Shown: positions 52,919 through 62,693, numbered from the stretch's first letter. The stretch: DNA of 64,000 nucleotides from an uncultured Hyphomicrobiales bacterium (GCA_943908365.1 CALTTH010000007.1:1-64000); one strand, 5' to 3'. A program made the numbers and translations. The notes: a model not told the origin generated them from the sequence alone.

Positions 52919-54856
52919 TCAGACCTTGATTTCCAATGGTCCACGTTTTCCATGGAAGCGGTTATCGCCAACGCAGGACTTCATGTCGGCTCGCCGGAAC
53001 CACATCGCGCGACCGCATCGAAGCGGCGCATTTCCCCCGGTGAACACAATCTGCTCATCGGCACGCATGCGCAGGACTTCGTGCGGCTGGATCAATGGTC
53101 GGCTGGCAAGTTGCTTCGATCGGGTTCGTGACGAACCCCTCGCCTGAAAGCTGCGGCTGACCTGGTCGATCTCGACCGTCGTTGTTCCACAACGCCGGGA
53201 GATATAGTCCGCGGTCTCCGGATCGTTGATCGCTGAGAAACTGATCCAGCTCGCGCTTTCGAACCACTTGCTGGTGGCGTCGCGTCCGCCATAGGTTTCG
53301 CGCATCTGGCCGATCGACTGATAGATCATCAGAAGCGTAATCCCGTACTTGCGGCCGGCATCGCGTGCCGTCTCAAGGATCCTCATGAAACCCAGGCGCG
53401 CGACCTCGTCGAGAAGGAACAGAGCGCGTCCCGCCATCGCTCCGTCACGATTATAGATGGCGTTCAGGAATGAGCCGATGATTACCCGCGCCAGACCTCC
53501 ATGGGTCTCCAGCGTTTTAAGATCCAGGGCGACGAACACGTCGGTCTTTCCCGACGCGATGTCATCGGTCGAAAAGGTCGAACCGGACACGAGACCGGCA
53601 TAGTTCGGATAGCTCAGCCAATGGGTTTCTTTGATCGCATTGGCATAGACGCCGGAAAATGTCTCCGGGGTCATGTTCACGAACGCTGCCACGTTCTCCT
53701 TCACAAAATCGGACTCGGAGTTGTCGTAGATTTCCTGAAGCCGCGCGCGCAGCTTCGGCTCCGGTTCCGAGAGGTTCATGCGCACGGTCCGCAGCGTCTG
53801 ATTCTTCTTTTCCGTATGACCCGAGAGGCAGACATCGGCGATGATCGCCGTCAGCAGCTGCAAGCCGGATGCCCGAAAGAAATCGTCCCGTACGCCGCTG
53901 GCGCGGCCGCTTTCGCTCATGATCCACGAGGCGACCGCAGCGATATCCTCTTGCTTCGTCCCGCCATGCTGACCGATCCAGTCCAGGGCATTGAACCCGA
54001 TATCGGGATCTTTCGGGTCGAGCACGATGACATCACGGCCGGCCTTAATCCGGTGCGCCTTGACCATCGGCGCCACTTCATTGGATGGATCAAGTACGAT
54101 CAGCGTGCCGCCCCATTTCAGCGCCGTTGGAATTGTCACCGACGTAGTCTTGAAACCGCCGGAGCCGGCGAAAACGATGCCATGTGACGATCCGAACGAA
54201 CCATCGAAGCAGAGCAGCGGTGACTTGCCCCCGGCGCCCCATGTCTCAGGCATATCGGCCCGAAACGAGAGTGCCGCCGTGCTGTCGCGATCGACACGAT
54301 ATCGCTCGCCGACGACGATGCCGCCGTCCTCTGCGAACAGCTTCCCTGCCTCCGGCAGTTTCAGCCATTCCGCCTCGCCGTGCAGCGCGCGTTTACCCCG
54401 GATGCGTTTCGGCTCGGAACGCGAGAATGCCGCGTTGCCGATCACCGCTACCCGCAGCGCGAACATGCCAGAGAAGAGAGCTGTCGCAGTACCTGTCATT
54501 GTTGCCGGGTCGACGTAGGACAGGATCGACCTCGCCGCAGGCACCTGTCCGGCAAATTGCGAAAGCCGCATTCCTTCCCGAACGACGGCAATGGCGATGA
54601 CGGCGCCCGATCCGGCAGCGACGCCCCACCCTGCGGTCTTGATGTTGACCGATCCCTGGGCACTGAGGAGAAAGATCAGCCCGATCGCAGCACTTGCGAT
54701 ATAGGGCAGCGACAGTCCGATTCGGCCGAGGGTCAATTTGGCCTCTGCCGTTTTTCCGAAACTGGCGAGCCACTGTTCGATCCCCGGCAACGCGAGGGCG
54801 ATGGCTATCATCATCAGCATCGGGACAACGGCGAGCAGGATCCTATTCGCTGTCAT
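52919..54856 (-). CDS. traG: Type IV coupling protein TraG (VirD4 family)
   Basis: 645 residues. N-terminal membrane segments, Walker A GSGGFKTTS near residue 230, Walker B LFLLDEVARLG near 490. It is the ATPase that brings the TraA-DNA complex to the mating channel. The start overlaps traD by 14 bases, giving the traC-traD-traG operon of Ti plasmids. Confidence 0.95.
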   Translation of the reverse strand: MTANRILLAVVPMLMMIAIALALPGIEQWLASFGKTAEAKLTLGRIGLSLPYIASAAIGLIFLLSAQGSVNIKTAGWGVAAGSGAVIAIAVVREGMRLSQFAGQVPAARSILSYVDPATMTGTATALFSGMFALRVAVIGNAAFSRSEPKRIRGKRALHGEAEWLKLPEAGKLFAEDGGIVVGERYRVDRDSTAALSFRADMPETWGAGGKSPLLCFDGSFGSSHGIVFAGSGGFKTTSVTIPTALKWGGTLIVLDPSNEVAPMVKAHRIKAGRDVIVLDPKDPDIGFNALDWIGQHGGTKQEDIAAVASWIMSESGRASGVRDDFFRASGLQLLTAIIADVCLSGHTEKKNQTLRTVRMNLSEPEPKLRARLQEIYDNSESDFVKENVAAFVNMTPETFSGVYANAIKETHWLSYPNYAGLVSGSTFSTDDIASGKTDVFVALDLKTLETHGGLARVIIGSFLNAIYNRDGAMAGRALFLLDEVARLGFMRILETARDAGRKYGITLLMIYQSIGQMRETYGGRDATSKWFESASWISFSAINDPETADYISRRCGTTTVEIDQVSRSFQARGSSRTRSKQLASRPLIQPHEVLRMRADEQIVFTGGNAPLRCGRAMWFRRADMKSCVGDNRFHGKRGPLEIKV

Positions 54857-55058
54857 TGCCGAATGCCTCCGCGCCGATTGCGATCAGACGGGATCGCTCC
54901 GCCTCATCGGCCTTGATCCTCGTCTTCGCTTCGATCAACAGACCGAGCAACAGCGCGCGTTTTTCATAGCGCAGGCCTGCTTTGACGATCAGGCCGCCCA
55001 ATTCGATCTTCTCGCGAGCATCCTTCTTTCTTGCCTCTGCTGTGGTCAGCCGTTGCAT
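54843..55058 (-). CDS. traD: Conjugal transfer protein TraD
   Basis: 71 residues from the ATG at 55058, exactly the size of Ti-plasmid TraD, with the typical KKDAREKIELGGLIVKAGL. It starts five bases after the traC stop. Probably a relaxosome accessory protein. Confidence 0.92.
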   Translation of the reverse strand: MQRLTTAEARKKDAREKIELGGLIVKAGLRYEKRALLLGLLIEAKTRIKADEAERSRLIAIGAEAFGNDSE

Positions 55059-55062
55059 CCGC

Positions 55063-55359
55063 TCAAGCCTCGCCAGCCTGGCCCGCAGCCGCGCCAGCAC
55101 TGAGCGACGTGGCCGTCGACGTTCCGGTCGTTCCAGCGGCACTCTTTTCCTTTCCGTTCGATCCGGCTCTACCTCCGCGAAACCGCTTCGCCACCTCCTC
55201 GAACGCCGCCTGAAGATCGGCGTCGTCGATTTCGATCTCTCCGAGCCCCGCCTTCAGCGCAATGCGGCCGATGCGTTCGGCGTCGCGTGTTTCCGCCTGC
55301 TTCAGCTGTTCCTGCAGGCGGGCAAGTTCTTCGCGGATTTTCGACGTTGGCTTCTTCAT
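55063..55359 (-). CDS. traC: Conjugal transfer protein TraC
   Basis: 98 residues from the ATG at 55359. MKKPTSKIREELARLQEQL is a coiled-coil start, then GLGEIEIDDADLQAAFEEVAKRF as in Ti TraC. The C-terminal part is low-complexity Gly/Ala/Ser. It is a relaxosome component, first gene of the leftward tra operon, close to oriT. Confidence 0.92.
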   Translation of the reverse strand: MKKPTSKIREELARLQEQLKQAETRDAERIGRIALKAGLGEIEIDDADLQAAFEEVAKRFRGGRAGSNGKEKSAAGTTGTSTATSLSAGAAAGQAGEA

Positions 55360-55428
55360 CGGGATGCAATCTCCAGTAATATCCGTGGAATGGTGGGATG
55401 AGAGTCCCCGATTTTTCCCCGGCAGGAC

Positions 55429-55446
55429 AGGTACAAATTTGTACCT
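55429..55446. promoter_or_regulatory. 18-bp palindrome, tra-box-like, between traC and traA
   Basis: AGGTACAAATTTGTACCT is a perfect 18-bp palindrome, the length of a Ti tra box, matching it at 12 of 18 positions. Location between the divergent tra operons fits a TraR site. Confidence 0.6.
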
Positions 55447-55484
55447 CGCCAAAGCGTCAGCATTTGGCGAATGATCCCGCCGCT

Positions 55485-55545
55485 CGACAAGAGCGGATCC
55501 AAGGGCGCAATTATACGTCGCTGACGCGACGTTCTGCTTTTGCCC
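55485..55545. other. Origin of transfer (oriT), RSF1010-like nic region
   Basis: AGGGCGCAATTA (55502-55513) matches the complement of the RSF1010 nic sequence (AGGGCGCACTTA) at 11 of 12 bases. It is followed by the inverted repeat ACGTCGC-TGAC-GCGACGT (55515-55532). Ti plasmids carry the same arrangement between traC and traA. By analogy the minus strand is cut and leads leftward through traCDG. Confidence 0.85.
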
Positions 55546-55609
55546 CCTGGCGGGGCCACCTCTTGCGATCAACCTGTTGATTTCGTTCGCAAGAAGGAGC
55601 GCTCCACCC

Positions 55610-58600
55610 GTGGCCGTCCCGCATTTTTCAGTCAGCATCGTCGCCCGTGGCTCTGGCCGCAGCGCAGTGCTGTCTGCGGCCTACCGGCACTGCGCCAGGA
55701 TGGAGTATGAGCGGGAAGCACGCACAATCGACTACACCAGGAAGCAGGGTCTTCTGCACGAGGAGTTCGTGATCCCTGCCGATGCGCCAGACTGGCTGCG
55801 CGCCATGATTGCCGATCGATCGGTCTCGGGAGCCTCAGAAGCGTTCTGGAACAAGGTCGAGGTGTTCGAGAAGCGGGTCGATGCCCAGCTTGCCAAGGAT
55901 GTGACCATCGCGCTGCCGATCGAGCTATCCTCCGAGCAGAACATCGCGCTGATGCGAGACTTCGTTGCCGAGCATATCACGTCGAAGGGTATGGTCGCGG
56001 ACTGGGTCTATCACGATGCACCCGGCAACCCGCATGTCCACCTGATGACGACATTGCGGCCTCTGAGCGGGGACGGGTTCGGTGCCAAGAAAGTCGCTGT
56101 TCTTGGACCAGACGGCCAGCCCATTCGCAATGACGCCGGCAAAATCATCTATCAACTCTGGGCGGGTGGCACTGAGGACTTCAATGCTTTTCGTGACGGA
56201 TGGTTTGCTGTCCAGAATCGCCACCTGGCGCTTGCCGGGCTGGATATCCGCATCGATGGCCGATCATTCGAAAAGCAGGGTATCGACCTGACACCGACCA
56301 TTCATATCGGGGTCGGCGCGACAGCTATCGAGCGAAAATCGGAAACGGAAAACGGGCCGGCCACAGCCCGGTCACGGACGCTCGAGCGGATCGAATTGCA
56401 GGAGGAGCGGCGCGCGGACAATGTCCGGCGCATCCAGCGCAATCCCGGTATCGTGCTCGATCTGATCACCCGGGAGAAGAGCGTGTTCAGCAACCAGGAC
56501 GTGGCGAAGATCCTCCATCGCTATGTCGACGACGCAGCTCTCTTCCAGAGCTTGATGGCGCGGATCATGCAGCATCTGGACGTGCTGCGTCTCGACTGCG
56601 AGCGGGTAGACTTTACCTCCGGTGTCAGGACGCCAGCCCGCTACACGACGCGCGAGATGATCCGCATCGAGGCCGAGATGGCAAACCGGTCGATCTGGCT
56701 GTCACAGCGATCGTCACACGGCGTCCGGCAGAAGATCATCGAAGCGGTGTTCGACCGCCATGAGCGCCTCTCGGATGAGCAGAAAACGGCCATTGAGCAT
56801 GTTGCAGGTCCAGAGCGGATTGCAGCCGTGATCGGCCGCGCCGGCGCCGGCAAAACCACGATGATGAAGGCGGCGCGCGAGGCCTGGGAAGCGGCCGGCT
56901 ATCGTGTCGTTGGCGCCGCCCTGGCGGGAAAGGCGGCCGAAGGATTGGAAAAGGAAGCGGGTATTCTTTCCCGCACATTATCCTCCTGGGAACTCCGCTG
57001 GGCCCAAGGTCGCGATCAGCTCGACGACAAGACAGTCATGGTCCTCGACGAAGCCGGCATGGTCTCTTCGAAGCAGATGGCACTGCTTGTCGAAGAGGCA
57101 ACGGTGCGAGGGGCAAAGCTCATTCTCATCGGTGATCCCGAACAGCTGCAGCCGATCGAGGCAGGTGCCGCCTTCAGGGCCATCACTGATCGCATCGGCT
57201 ACGCCGAACTCGAAACCATCTATCGCCAGCGCGAGCAATGGATGCGCGACGCGTCACTCGATCTCGCCCGCGGCAACATCGCCAAGGCTGTCGAGTCCTA
57301 CAGCGCAAACGGTCGGATGATGGGATCGACCTTGAAGTCACAAGCTGTCGAAAACCTTATTTCCGATTGGAACCGCGAGTACGATCCGGCCCATTCCTCG
57401 CTGATCCTCGCACACCTTCGCCGCGACGTGCGGATGCTCAATACCCTGGCGCGCGCCAAGCTGGTCGAGCGCGGCCTTGTCGATGACGGTCACGCCTTCA
57501 AAACCGAAGATGGTGTCCGCCATTTCGCTGCTGGAGATCGGATCGTCTTCCTCAAGAATGAAAGCTCGCTTGGCGTCAAGAACGGCATGCTGGCCAAGGT
57601 GGTGGAAGCCACCCCGGGGCGTATCGTTGCCGAAATTGGTGAAGGCGAACATCGCAAAGCTATCAGCGTAGAGCAGCGGTTCTACAACAATGTCGATCAT
57701 GGATATGCGACCACGATCCATAAGAGTCAGGGGGCGACCGTCGACAGGGTCAAGGTTCTGGCCTCGCTCTCCCTCGATCGTCACCTGACCTATGTGGCGA
57801 TGACCCGTCATCGAGAGGATATCGGCGTCTATTATGGCGCGCGATCCTTCGCCAAGGCGGGCGGCCTGGCCGAGCTTTTATCGCGTACGAACTCAAAGGA
57901 AACGACGCTCGACTACGAGAAGGGCGCCTTCTATCGCGCGGCCCTTCGCTTCGCCGACGCGCGCGGCCTGCATCTGGTCAATGTCGCGCGCACCCTCGTT
58001 CGCGACCGCCTCGACTGGACCGTTCGCCAGAAACAGAAGCTCTTTGATCTCACCGCCCGCTTGGCGACGATCCGCGCACAGCTCGGTCTCAAGGGCCCGA
58101 ATACCCAAGTGACCTCGAAACCCGACATGGAGGCAAAGCCAATGGTATCAGGCATCACGACGTTCCCGAAATCGATCGACCATGCCGTTGAGGATCGCCT
58201 AGTCGCCGATCCGGGTTTGAAGAAGCAATGGCAGGAGGTCACGACACGCTTTATCCAAGTCTTCGCCGAGCCGGAGACCGCGTTCAAGGCGGTCAATGTC
58301 GATGCCATGCTGAAAGATCCGGCAAGAGCGCAGACAACGCTTGCGAAGATCGCAGCTGAGCCGGAAAGGTTTGGAGCGCTCAAGGGCAAGACCGGCATCT
58401 TCGCCGGAGCGAATGAGAAGGCGGCGCGCGACACGGCGCTTGTCAACGCGCCTGCCTTGGCGCGAAACCTCGAGCGCTATGTGACGGCGCGCGTCGAGGC
58501 GGAGCGCAAGCATGAAGCGCAAGAGCGGGCAATCCGCCTCAAGGTCTCCATCGACATCCCTGCCCTCTCGCCATCGGCCAGGCAGACGCTTGAGCGGATC

Positions 58601-58933
58601 CGCGATGCGATCGATCGCAACGATCTTCCCGCCGGTCTCGAATATGCGCTGGCCGACAGAAACGTGAAAGCTGAGCTTGAAGGCTTTGCCAAGGCCGTGT
58701 CCGAGCGTTTCGGAGAACGCAGCCTGCTGCCGATCTCGGCAAAAGATGCAAACGGCGAGACCTTTCACAAAATAACGGCCGGGATGACCCCTTCGCAGAA
58801 AAGCGAAGTGAAGTCGGCCTGGAACAGCATGCGCACTGTGCAGCAACTCGCCGCGCACGAGCGCACCACGCTGGCATTGAAGCAGGCTGAAACAGCGCGG
58901 CAAACCCAGACTAAGGGGCTTTCTCTGAAATGA
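55610..58933 (+). CDS. traA: Relaxase-helicase TraA
   Basis: 1107 residues from the GTG at 55610 (AAGGAG upstream), chosen because AVPHFSVSIVARGSGRSAVL matches the Ti TraA start. The MobA/MobL relaxase domain has GNPHVHLMTTLRPL (metal His motif) in the first 200 residues. The helicase domain has GRAGAGKTT near 409 and VLDEAGM near 478. It nicks oriT, stays on the 5' end and unwinds DNA. The first gene of traA-traF-traB-traH. Confidence 0.95.
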   Translation: MAVPHFSVSIVARGSGRSAVLSAAYRHCARMEYEREARTIDYTRKQGLLHEEFVIPADAPDWLRAMIADRSVSGASEAFWNKVEVFEKRVDAQLAKDVTIALPIELSSEQNIALMRDFVAEHITSKGMVADWVYHDAPGNPHVHLMTTLRPLSGDGFGAKKVAVLGPDGQPIRNDAGKIIYQLWAGGTEDFNAFRDGWFAVQNRHLALAGLDIRIDGRSFEKQGIDLTPTIHIGVGATAIERKSETENGPATARSRTLERIELQEERRADNVRRIQRNPGIVLDLITREKSVFSNQDVAKILHRYVDDAALFQSLMARIMQHLDVLRLDCERVDFTSGVRTPARYTTREMIRIEAEMANRSIWLSQRSSHGVRQKIIEAVFDRHERLSDEQKTAIEHVAGPERIAAVIGRAGAGKTTMMKAAREAWEAAGYRVVGAALAGKAAEGLEKEAGILSRTLSSWELRWAQGRDQLDDKTVMVLDEAGMVSSKQMALLVEEATVRGAKLILIGDPEQLQPIEAGAAFRAITDRIGYAELETIYRQREQWMRDASLDLARGNIAKAVESYSANGRMMGSTLKSQAVENLISDWNREYDPAHSSLILAHLRRDVRMLNTLARAKLVERGLVDDGHAFKTEDGVRHFAAGDRIVFLKNESSLGVKNGMLAKVVEATPGRIVAEIGEGEHRKAISVEQRFYNNVDHGYATTIHKSQGATVDRVKVLASLSLDRHLTYVAMTRHREDIGVYYGARSFAKAGGLAELLSRTNSKETTLDYEKGAFYRAALRFADARGLHLVNVARTLVRDRLDWTVRQKQKLFDLTARLATIRAQLGLKGPNTQVTSKPDMEAKPMVSGITTFPKSIDHAVEDRLVADPGLKKQWQEVTTRFIQVFAEPETAFKAVNVDAMLKDPARAQTTLAKIAAEPERFGALKGKTGIFAGANEKAARDTALVNAPALARNLERYVTARVEAERKHEAQERAIRLKVSIDIPALSPSARQTLERIRDAIDRNDLPAGLEYALADRNVKAELEGFAKAVSERFGERSLLPISAKDANGETFHKITAGMTPSQKSEVKSAWNSMRTVQQLAAHERTTLALKQAETARQTQTKGLSLK

Positions 58934-59496
58934 TATTGGCGATGCCTGAAAGCACTGCGATGTCTCGTCAACGAAGCTCCGCATTGATTACGTTATCGGT
59001 GGCTGCCGGCCTGCTGATCGTCTTCTTTGCGGCGGGTCGGATTGGTGGTCTGCGCGTCAACATGACGCCGAGTGAGCCGCTCGGCCTCTGGCGCATTATT
59101 CCGCTGACGCGCGCGGCCCGGTCCGGCGATACAGTTTTCGTCTGCCCGCCTGACAATGCCGCCATGCGCGAGGCGAGGCAGCGCGGATATCTCCGCCCGG
59201 GACTTTGCCCCGGTGGGTTCGCACCGTTGATCAAGACAGTCATCGCGTTGGCGGGACAGCGCGTGGACGTCAGCGATCACATCGCAGTTGATGGCGTGCC
59301 AATCCGCGGATCCCGCATCGCAGAGAAGGATGCACAGGGGCGATCTCTCCGGCCCGATCAAAGCGGGATGGTGCGGCCCGGAGAGGTATATTTGCATTCC
59401 AACTTCATCGGCTCATGGGATTCCCGGTATTTCGGGCCGGTACCTGTTTCAGGTGTGCTCGGTCTGGCGCAAGAGGTGTTGACCTATGCGCCGTGA
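58930..59496 (+). CDS. traF: Conjugal S26-type peptidase TraF
   Basis: 188 residues; the ATGA start overlaps the traA stop. One membrane segment (about 20-40), then MTPSEPLGLWR carrying the catalytic Ser and LIKTVIALAG with the catalytic Lys. It processes the pilin, probably cyclising it as on Ti/RP4 plasmids. Confidence 0.92.
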   Translation: MILAMPESTAMSRQRSSALITLSVAAGLLIVFFAAGRIGGLRVNMTPSEPLGLWRIIPLTRAARSGDTVFVCPPDNAAMREARQRGYLRPGLCPGGFAPLIKTVIALAGQRVDVSDHIAVDGVPIRGSRIAEKDAQGRSLRPDQSGMVRPGEVYLHSNFIGSWDSRYFGPVPVSGVLGLAQEVLTYAP

Positions 59497-60652
59497 GGTC
59501 AGGATGACTGCCGTTCTCGTCCCGCTTGCCGTGGTCGCCGGGGCGGTTGGCTGGAGCGGCCAGGCGTTCCTGCTCCCTGCGGCAACACTCTTCCCGCTTC
59601 TGTGGGCGCGATCACCAACGCGGATCGCAGCGGCCCTCGTCGCGGCCGGCTATTTCCTGGCGGCGTCACGGGGTTTGCCATCCGGCGTCGCAGAGTTCTT
59701 TGCTGAGGATCTCTGGGTCAGCCTCAGTTTCTGGGTCGCGGCGGCATCGTCTTTCGTTGCTGTCCATGCGGCGCTTTGGACGATGCGGTCGGGCTCGGCA
59801 AAATCAGCACGCTATCTGCTCATCTTGGCTCTCACCGGTCTGCCGCCACTCGGCATCACAGGCTGGGCGCATCCGCTGACGGCGGCCGGCATACTGTTTC
59901 CAGAATGGGGATGGTGGGGGCTTGTCGCGTTGACAGCCGGCCTGATCGGTCTCGTAACCCGGATCGGGCCGGCTATCGCCATTGCCCTGTCAGGTCTATG
60001 GCTTTGGTCCGCCGCATCGGGGACAAATCAGATTCTTCCGGAGGGGTGGCGTGGTGTCGACCTTGAAATGGGCGCGAGTCTCGGCCGCGATCAATCCCTT
60101 CGACTTCAACGTGACCTGGTGACGGCTGTTCGGCAGGCTGCCGGAACACGAGAGACCGTCGTCGTGCTTCCCGAGAGCACACTGGGCTTTTGGACGCCAA
60201 CGCTTGAACGTTTCTGGCGGAATGAGCTGCAAGGAACGCACGTGACTGTAGTCGCCGGCGCGGCGGTCGTCGATGCGGTTGGCTACGACAACGTCATGGT
60301 GGCCATCGATGCGCATGGGGGGCGTGTCCTCTATCGCGAGCGCATGCCTGTGCCGGTTTCGATGTGGCGTCCATGGGAGCGATGGACAGGAGAGACTGGC
60401 GGCGCCCGCGCCAACCTCTTGGCCAATCCCGTCGTCGAGGTCGCGGGCCGAAAGATCGCGCCTCTTATCTGCTACGAGCAGCTCGTACTGTGGCCCATTC
60501 TCCAGTCGATGCTACACCGACCCGACGCGATCGTTTTGATCGGCAATGGCTGGTGGACGACGGGTGGCAACATCGTCGCCATCCAGCGCGCTAGCGCCAA
60601 AGCCTGGTCCGCTCTGTTCGGCGTTCCCCTTGTGATTTCCTTCAATACCTGA
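59486..60652 (+). CDS. traB: Conjugal transfer protein TraB
   Basis: 388 residues, overlapping traF by 11 bases. Several N-terminal membrane segments, then a nitrilase-like domain resembling apolipoprotein N-acyltransferase: VVVLPESTLGFW (Glu), and LICYEQL with the catalytic Cys. Ti TraB has the same build; it promotes transfer, though its chemistry is not established. Confidence 0.92.
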   Translation: MRREVRMTAVLVPLAVVAGAVGWSGQAFLLPAATLFPLLWARSPTRIAAALVAAGYFLAASRGLPSGVAEFFAEDLWVSLSFWVAAASSFVAVHAALWTMRSGSAKSARYLLILALTGLPPLGITGWAHPLTAAGILFPEWGWWGLVALTAGLIGLVTRIGPAIAIALSGLWLWSAASGTNQILPEGWRGVDLEMGASLGRDQSLRLQRDLVTAVRQAAGTRETVVVLPESTLGFWTPTLERFWRNELQGTHVTVVAGAAVVDAVGYDNVMVAIDAHGGRVLYRERMPVPVSMWRPWERWTGETGGARANLLANPVVEVAGRKIAPLICYEQLVLWPILQSMLHRPDAIVLIGNGWWTTGGNIVAIQRASAKAWSALFGVPLVISFNT

Positions 60653-60669
60653 ACTTTGGAGCCTTCGTC

Positions 60670-61281
60670 ATGGATGCTGCCTTTATCGCGGAATGCGCCG
60701 ATCTCTCCCTGAAACCCGCCATCGTCGAGCAGTTCGTAGCCGCTGTCGGTCCTGGCGATCCCCTGGCTGTCACGGTCAAATCCGGAGGGCGGCTCATCCT
60801 TGTACCAAAACCGAAGACCCCAGACGAGGCAATGGAGGTCATACGCCAGTATGTCGGACAGGCCGTCGTGCGTGTGGGCCTGACACAGTTCCCGGCGGGT
60901 GTCGGCGTGAAGGACGCGTCCGCGCTGAAACCAGATCTGGTTGACCCATGCGAAAATCTTCGCATGGGGACGAGGATGTTTTCAAAGATCATGCGCATCG
61001 TTTCAAAGTGGTATGGCAACCCAACGAGCAGTGAGGTGCTTCCGCAGATCTTCGAAGATGCCGTTTACGCCTGGAACACCGGCCAGTTCGAAGGTGAAAG
61101 CGTGTTTCAGGCGGAGGATCCAGGTGGAACGATCGTCTATCGGAAGGAAGTTTCTTCGGATGCCGCGGACAAACCTGCGGATGCTAACCCCTCGCAGAGC
61201 GAAGCGGAGCCCTCAGACGAAGGAGAGGTTGGGACTGCGGGAATTCGGGTCGATTTGTCCCGGATCGGTGGGCAGAAGTAG
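60670..61281 (+). CDS. traH: Conjugal transfer protein TraH
   Basis: 203 residues. Starts MDAAFIAECADLSLKPAIVE, with a transglycosylase-like middle (CENLRMGTRMFSKIM, then FEDAVYAWNTGQFEGES), and an acidic tail. TraH ends the Ti traAFBH operon; the middle resembles VirB1-like lytic transglycosylases. Confidence 0.9.
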   Translation: MDAAFIAECADLSLKPAIVEQFVAAVGPGDPLAVTVKSGGRLILVPKPKTPDEAMEVIRQYVGQAVVRVGLTQFPAGVGVKDASALKPDLVDPCENLRMGTRMFSKIMRIVSKWYGNPTSSEVLPQIFEDAVYAWNTGQFEGESVFQAEDPGGTIVYRKEVSSDAADKPADANPSQSEAEPSDEGEVGTAGIRVDLSRIGGQK

Positions 61282-61313
61282 TGCTGTATCCGACTTCGAC
61301 GACAGGTAAAATA

Positions 61314-61934
61314 TCAGGGATCAGGTTCGACAATTGCGACATTGAGGTCGTTCAGTACATCAGCCAGACCCGGCGCGCGGATCAGCTTCGTCGTGCGGAC
61401 CGCCTTCAGTTTTCCAATAGCTCGATCGAACACTGCAAGGTTGGTGTGGCCGTTGAGCCGAGACGGGTAGATGATGCCGTCCACCTGGCTGTCGTGTTCA
61501 TTGAAGGCGACCGCCCACTTCCGTGCGAGGGATTGCTTTGAGCCCTTCGCGACATCCGTCGGCACACCCATCTTGATCGGCCCGTCGTCTCGAAGATCGA
61601 CCATCATCAGCGGATTGATGACCTCGATCTCTGCGAAATTGCGGTCGTACAATTCGGATTCAGCTATCGGCAGGTCGCCGAGGACCCCATCGCGCTGATC
61701 GCGCAGGACGGCTTCGAGAAAGCACACCTTCACCGTATCGCCCAAATAGAGCACCCCGAACCGGTTAGCGAATTTTCGCCGGCGTGGATCGCTGAAACGG
61801 CTCGGCGTCTTACCGAAGCCCAGTGGATCGGGGTATGTGCCCAGATAGATGCGACCGAACCGAAGTCCGGCCGCGACCGTATGAAGGTGAAGGCTCGCAT
61901 TCGCAAAGCCGGGAGGCGGCAGAACACGTGCCAT
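61314..61934 (-). CDS. RES-domain toxin (NAD+ phosphorylase type)
   Basis: 206 residues starting directly after the antitoxin stop. The RES motif residues are seen in RFGRIYLGTYPDPLGFGKTPSRFSDP (Arg), GVLYLGDTVKVCFLEAV (Tyr, Glu) and DGIIYPSRL (Ser). RES toxins degrade NAD+ in the cytoplasm. Paired with the gene at 61935 it forms a type II toxin-antitoxin module for plasmid maintenance. Confidence 0.9.
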   Translation of the reverse strand: MARVLPPPGFANASLHLHTVAAGLRFGRIYLGTYPDPLGFGKTPSRFSDPRRRKFANRFGVLYLGDTVKVCFLEAVLRDQRDGVLGDLPIAESELYDRNFAEIEVINPLMMVDLRDDGPIKMGVPTDVAKGSKQSLARKWAVAFNEHDSQVDGIIYPSRLNGHTNLAVFDRAIGKLKAVRTTKLIRAPGLADVLNDLNVAIVEPDP

Positions 61935-62690
61935 TCAGCGGAAATCTCGACCAATGCTCTCGACAACCTCGAGCGCTTGCTCGGCCCGTCCCCGCTCCAA
62001 TGCCTGGCGACCTGTCAGTCCGTCCAGCTCTCCGTGGGGCTGGACCAGGAAGCGGTAAACCGCCCAAGCTCCGCCCAGTCGCTCGTGGAGCGTTGCAAGC
62101 GCTGCAAACGGCTTGCCATCGGCATCGATCTGCCAATCCGGGAAGCGAAAGCCGCGTTTCGCGCCATCCAGCCCCAATACCAGTCCGGTCTGGCGCTTTG
62201 AATTCACCGTTACCCGTGTCGTGCCAAGCAGCTTGGCGAATTCGTCGGCATTCAGCATGTCAGTGCCGCTGAGGACCTCAGCAGCCTTTATGCGTCCCCG
62301 CGCCCGTGCGGCCACCAACGCCTGCTCCAATTCCGGATCCAGTGCATCGTTCTCCTCTACGACAGGCACCGTTGTCATTTCCACCGCCTCAACGGGAGTG
62401 ACAACCATCTCACCTTCGGAATCGACATCGACACGGAAGCTGACCGGGTGGCCAGCAGAACGGCTTTTTGCGATCGCTTGACCATATTCCTGGAGGAGCG
62501 CCTTGACGCGATTGGGATTGCCGGTCAGGGCTTTTGATGCATTGTCCGGGATCTTGATCTTGAAGGCGGCTCTCCCCTTCGCCAGCGGGGCGGCGCCTGT
62601 GGTCAGGAAAAAAGCCATGGATTCAGCGCCCGGTTTTTCGCGCCCGCTTGCACCGTCACGTATGCTGGTTTTGGACTTCAGAGATGCCAT
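61935..62690 (-). CDS. Xre/ParS-like antitoxin of the RES pair
   Basis: 251 residues, longer than usual antitoxins. A helix-turn-helix (AEVLSGTDMLNADEFAKLLGTTRVTVNSKRQ) lies in the second half. The C-terminal toxin-binding domain has LGGAWAVYRFLVQPHGELDGLTGRQALERGR. The first 120 residues are of unknown function. The stop abuts the toxin start. Confidence 0.85.
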   Translation of the reverse strand: MASLKSKTSIRDGASGREKPGAESMAFFLTTGAAPLAKGRAAFKIKIPDNASKALTGNPNRVKALLQEYGQAIAKSRSAGHPVSFRVDVDSEGEMVVTPVEAVEMTTVPVVEENDALDPELEQALVAARARGRIKAAEVLSGTDMLNADEFAKLLGTTRVTVNSKRQTGLVLGLDGAKRGFRFPDWQIDADGKPFAALATLHERLGGAWAVYRFLVQPHGELDGLTGRQALERGRAEQALEVVESIGRDFR

Positions 62691-62693
62691 CTC

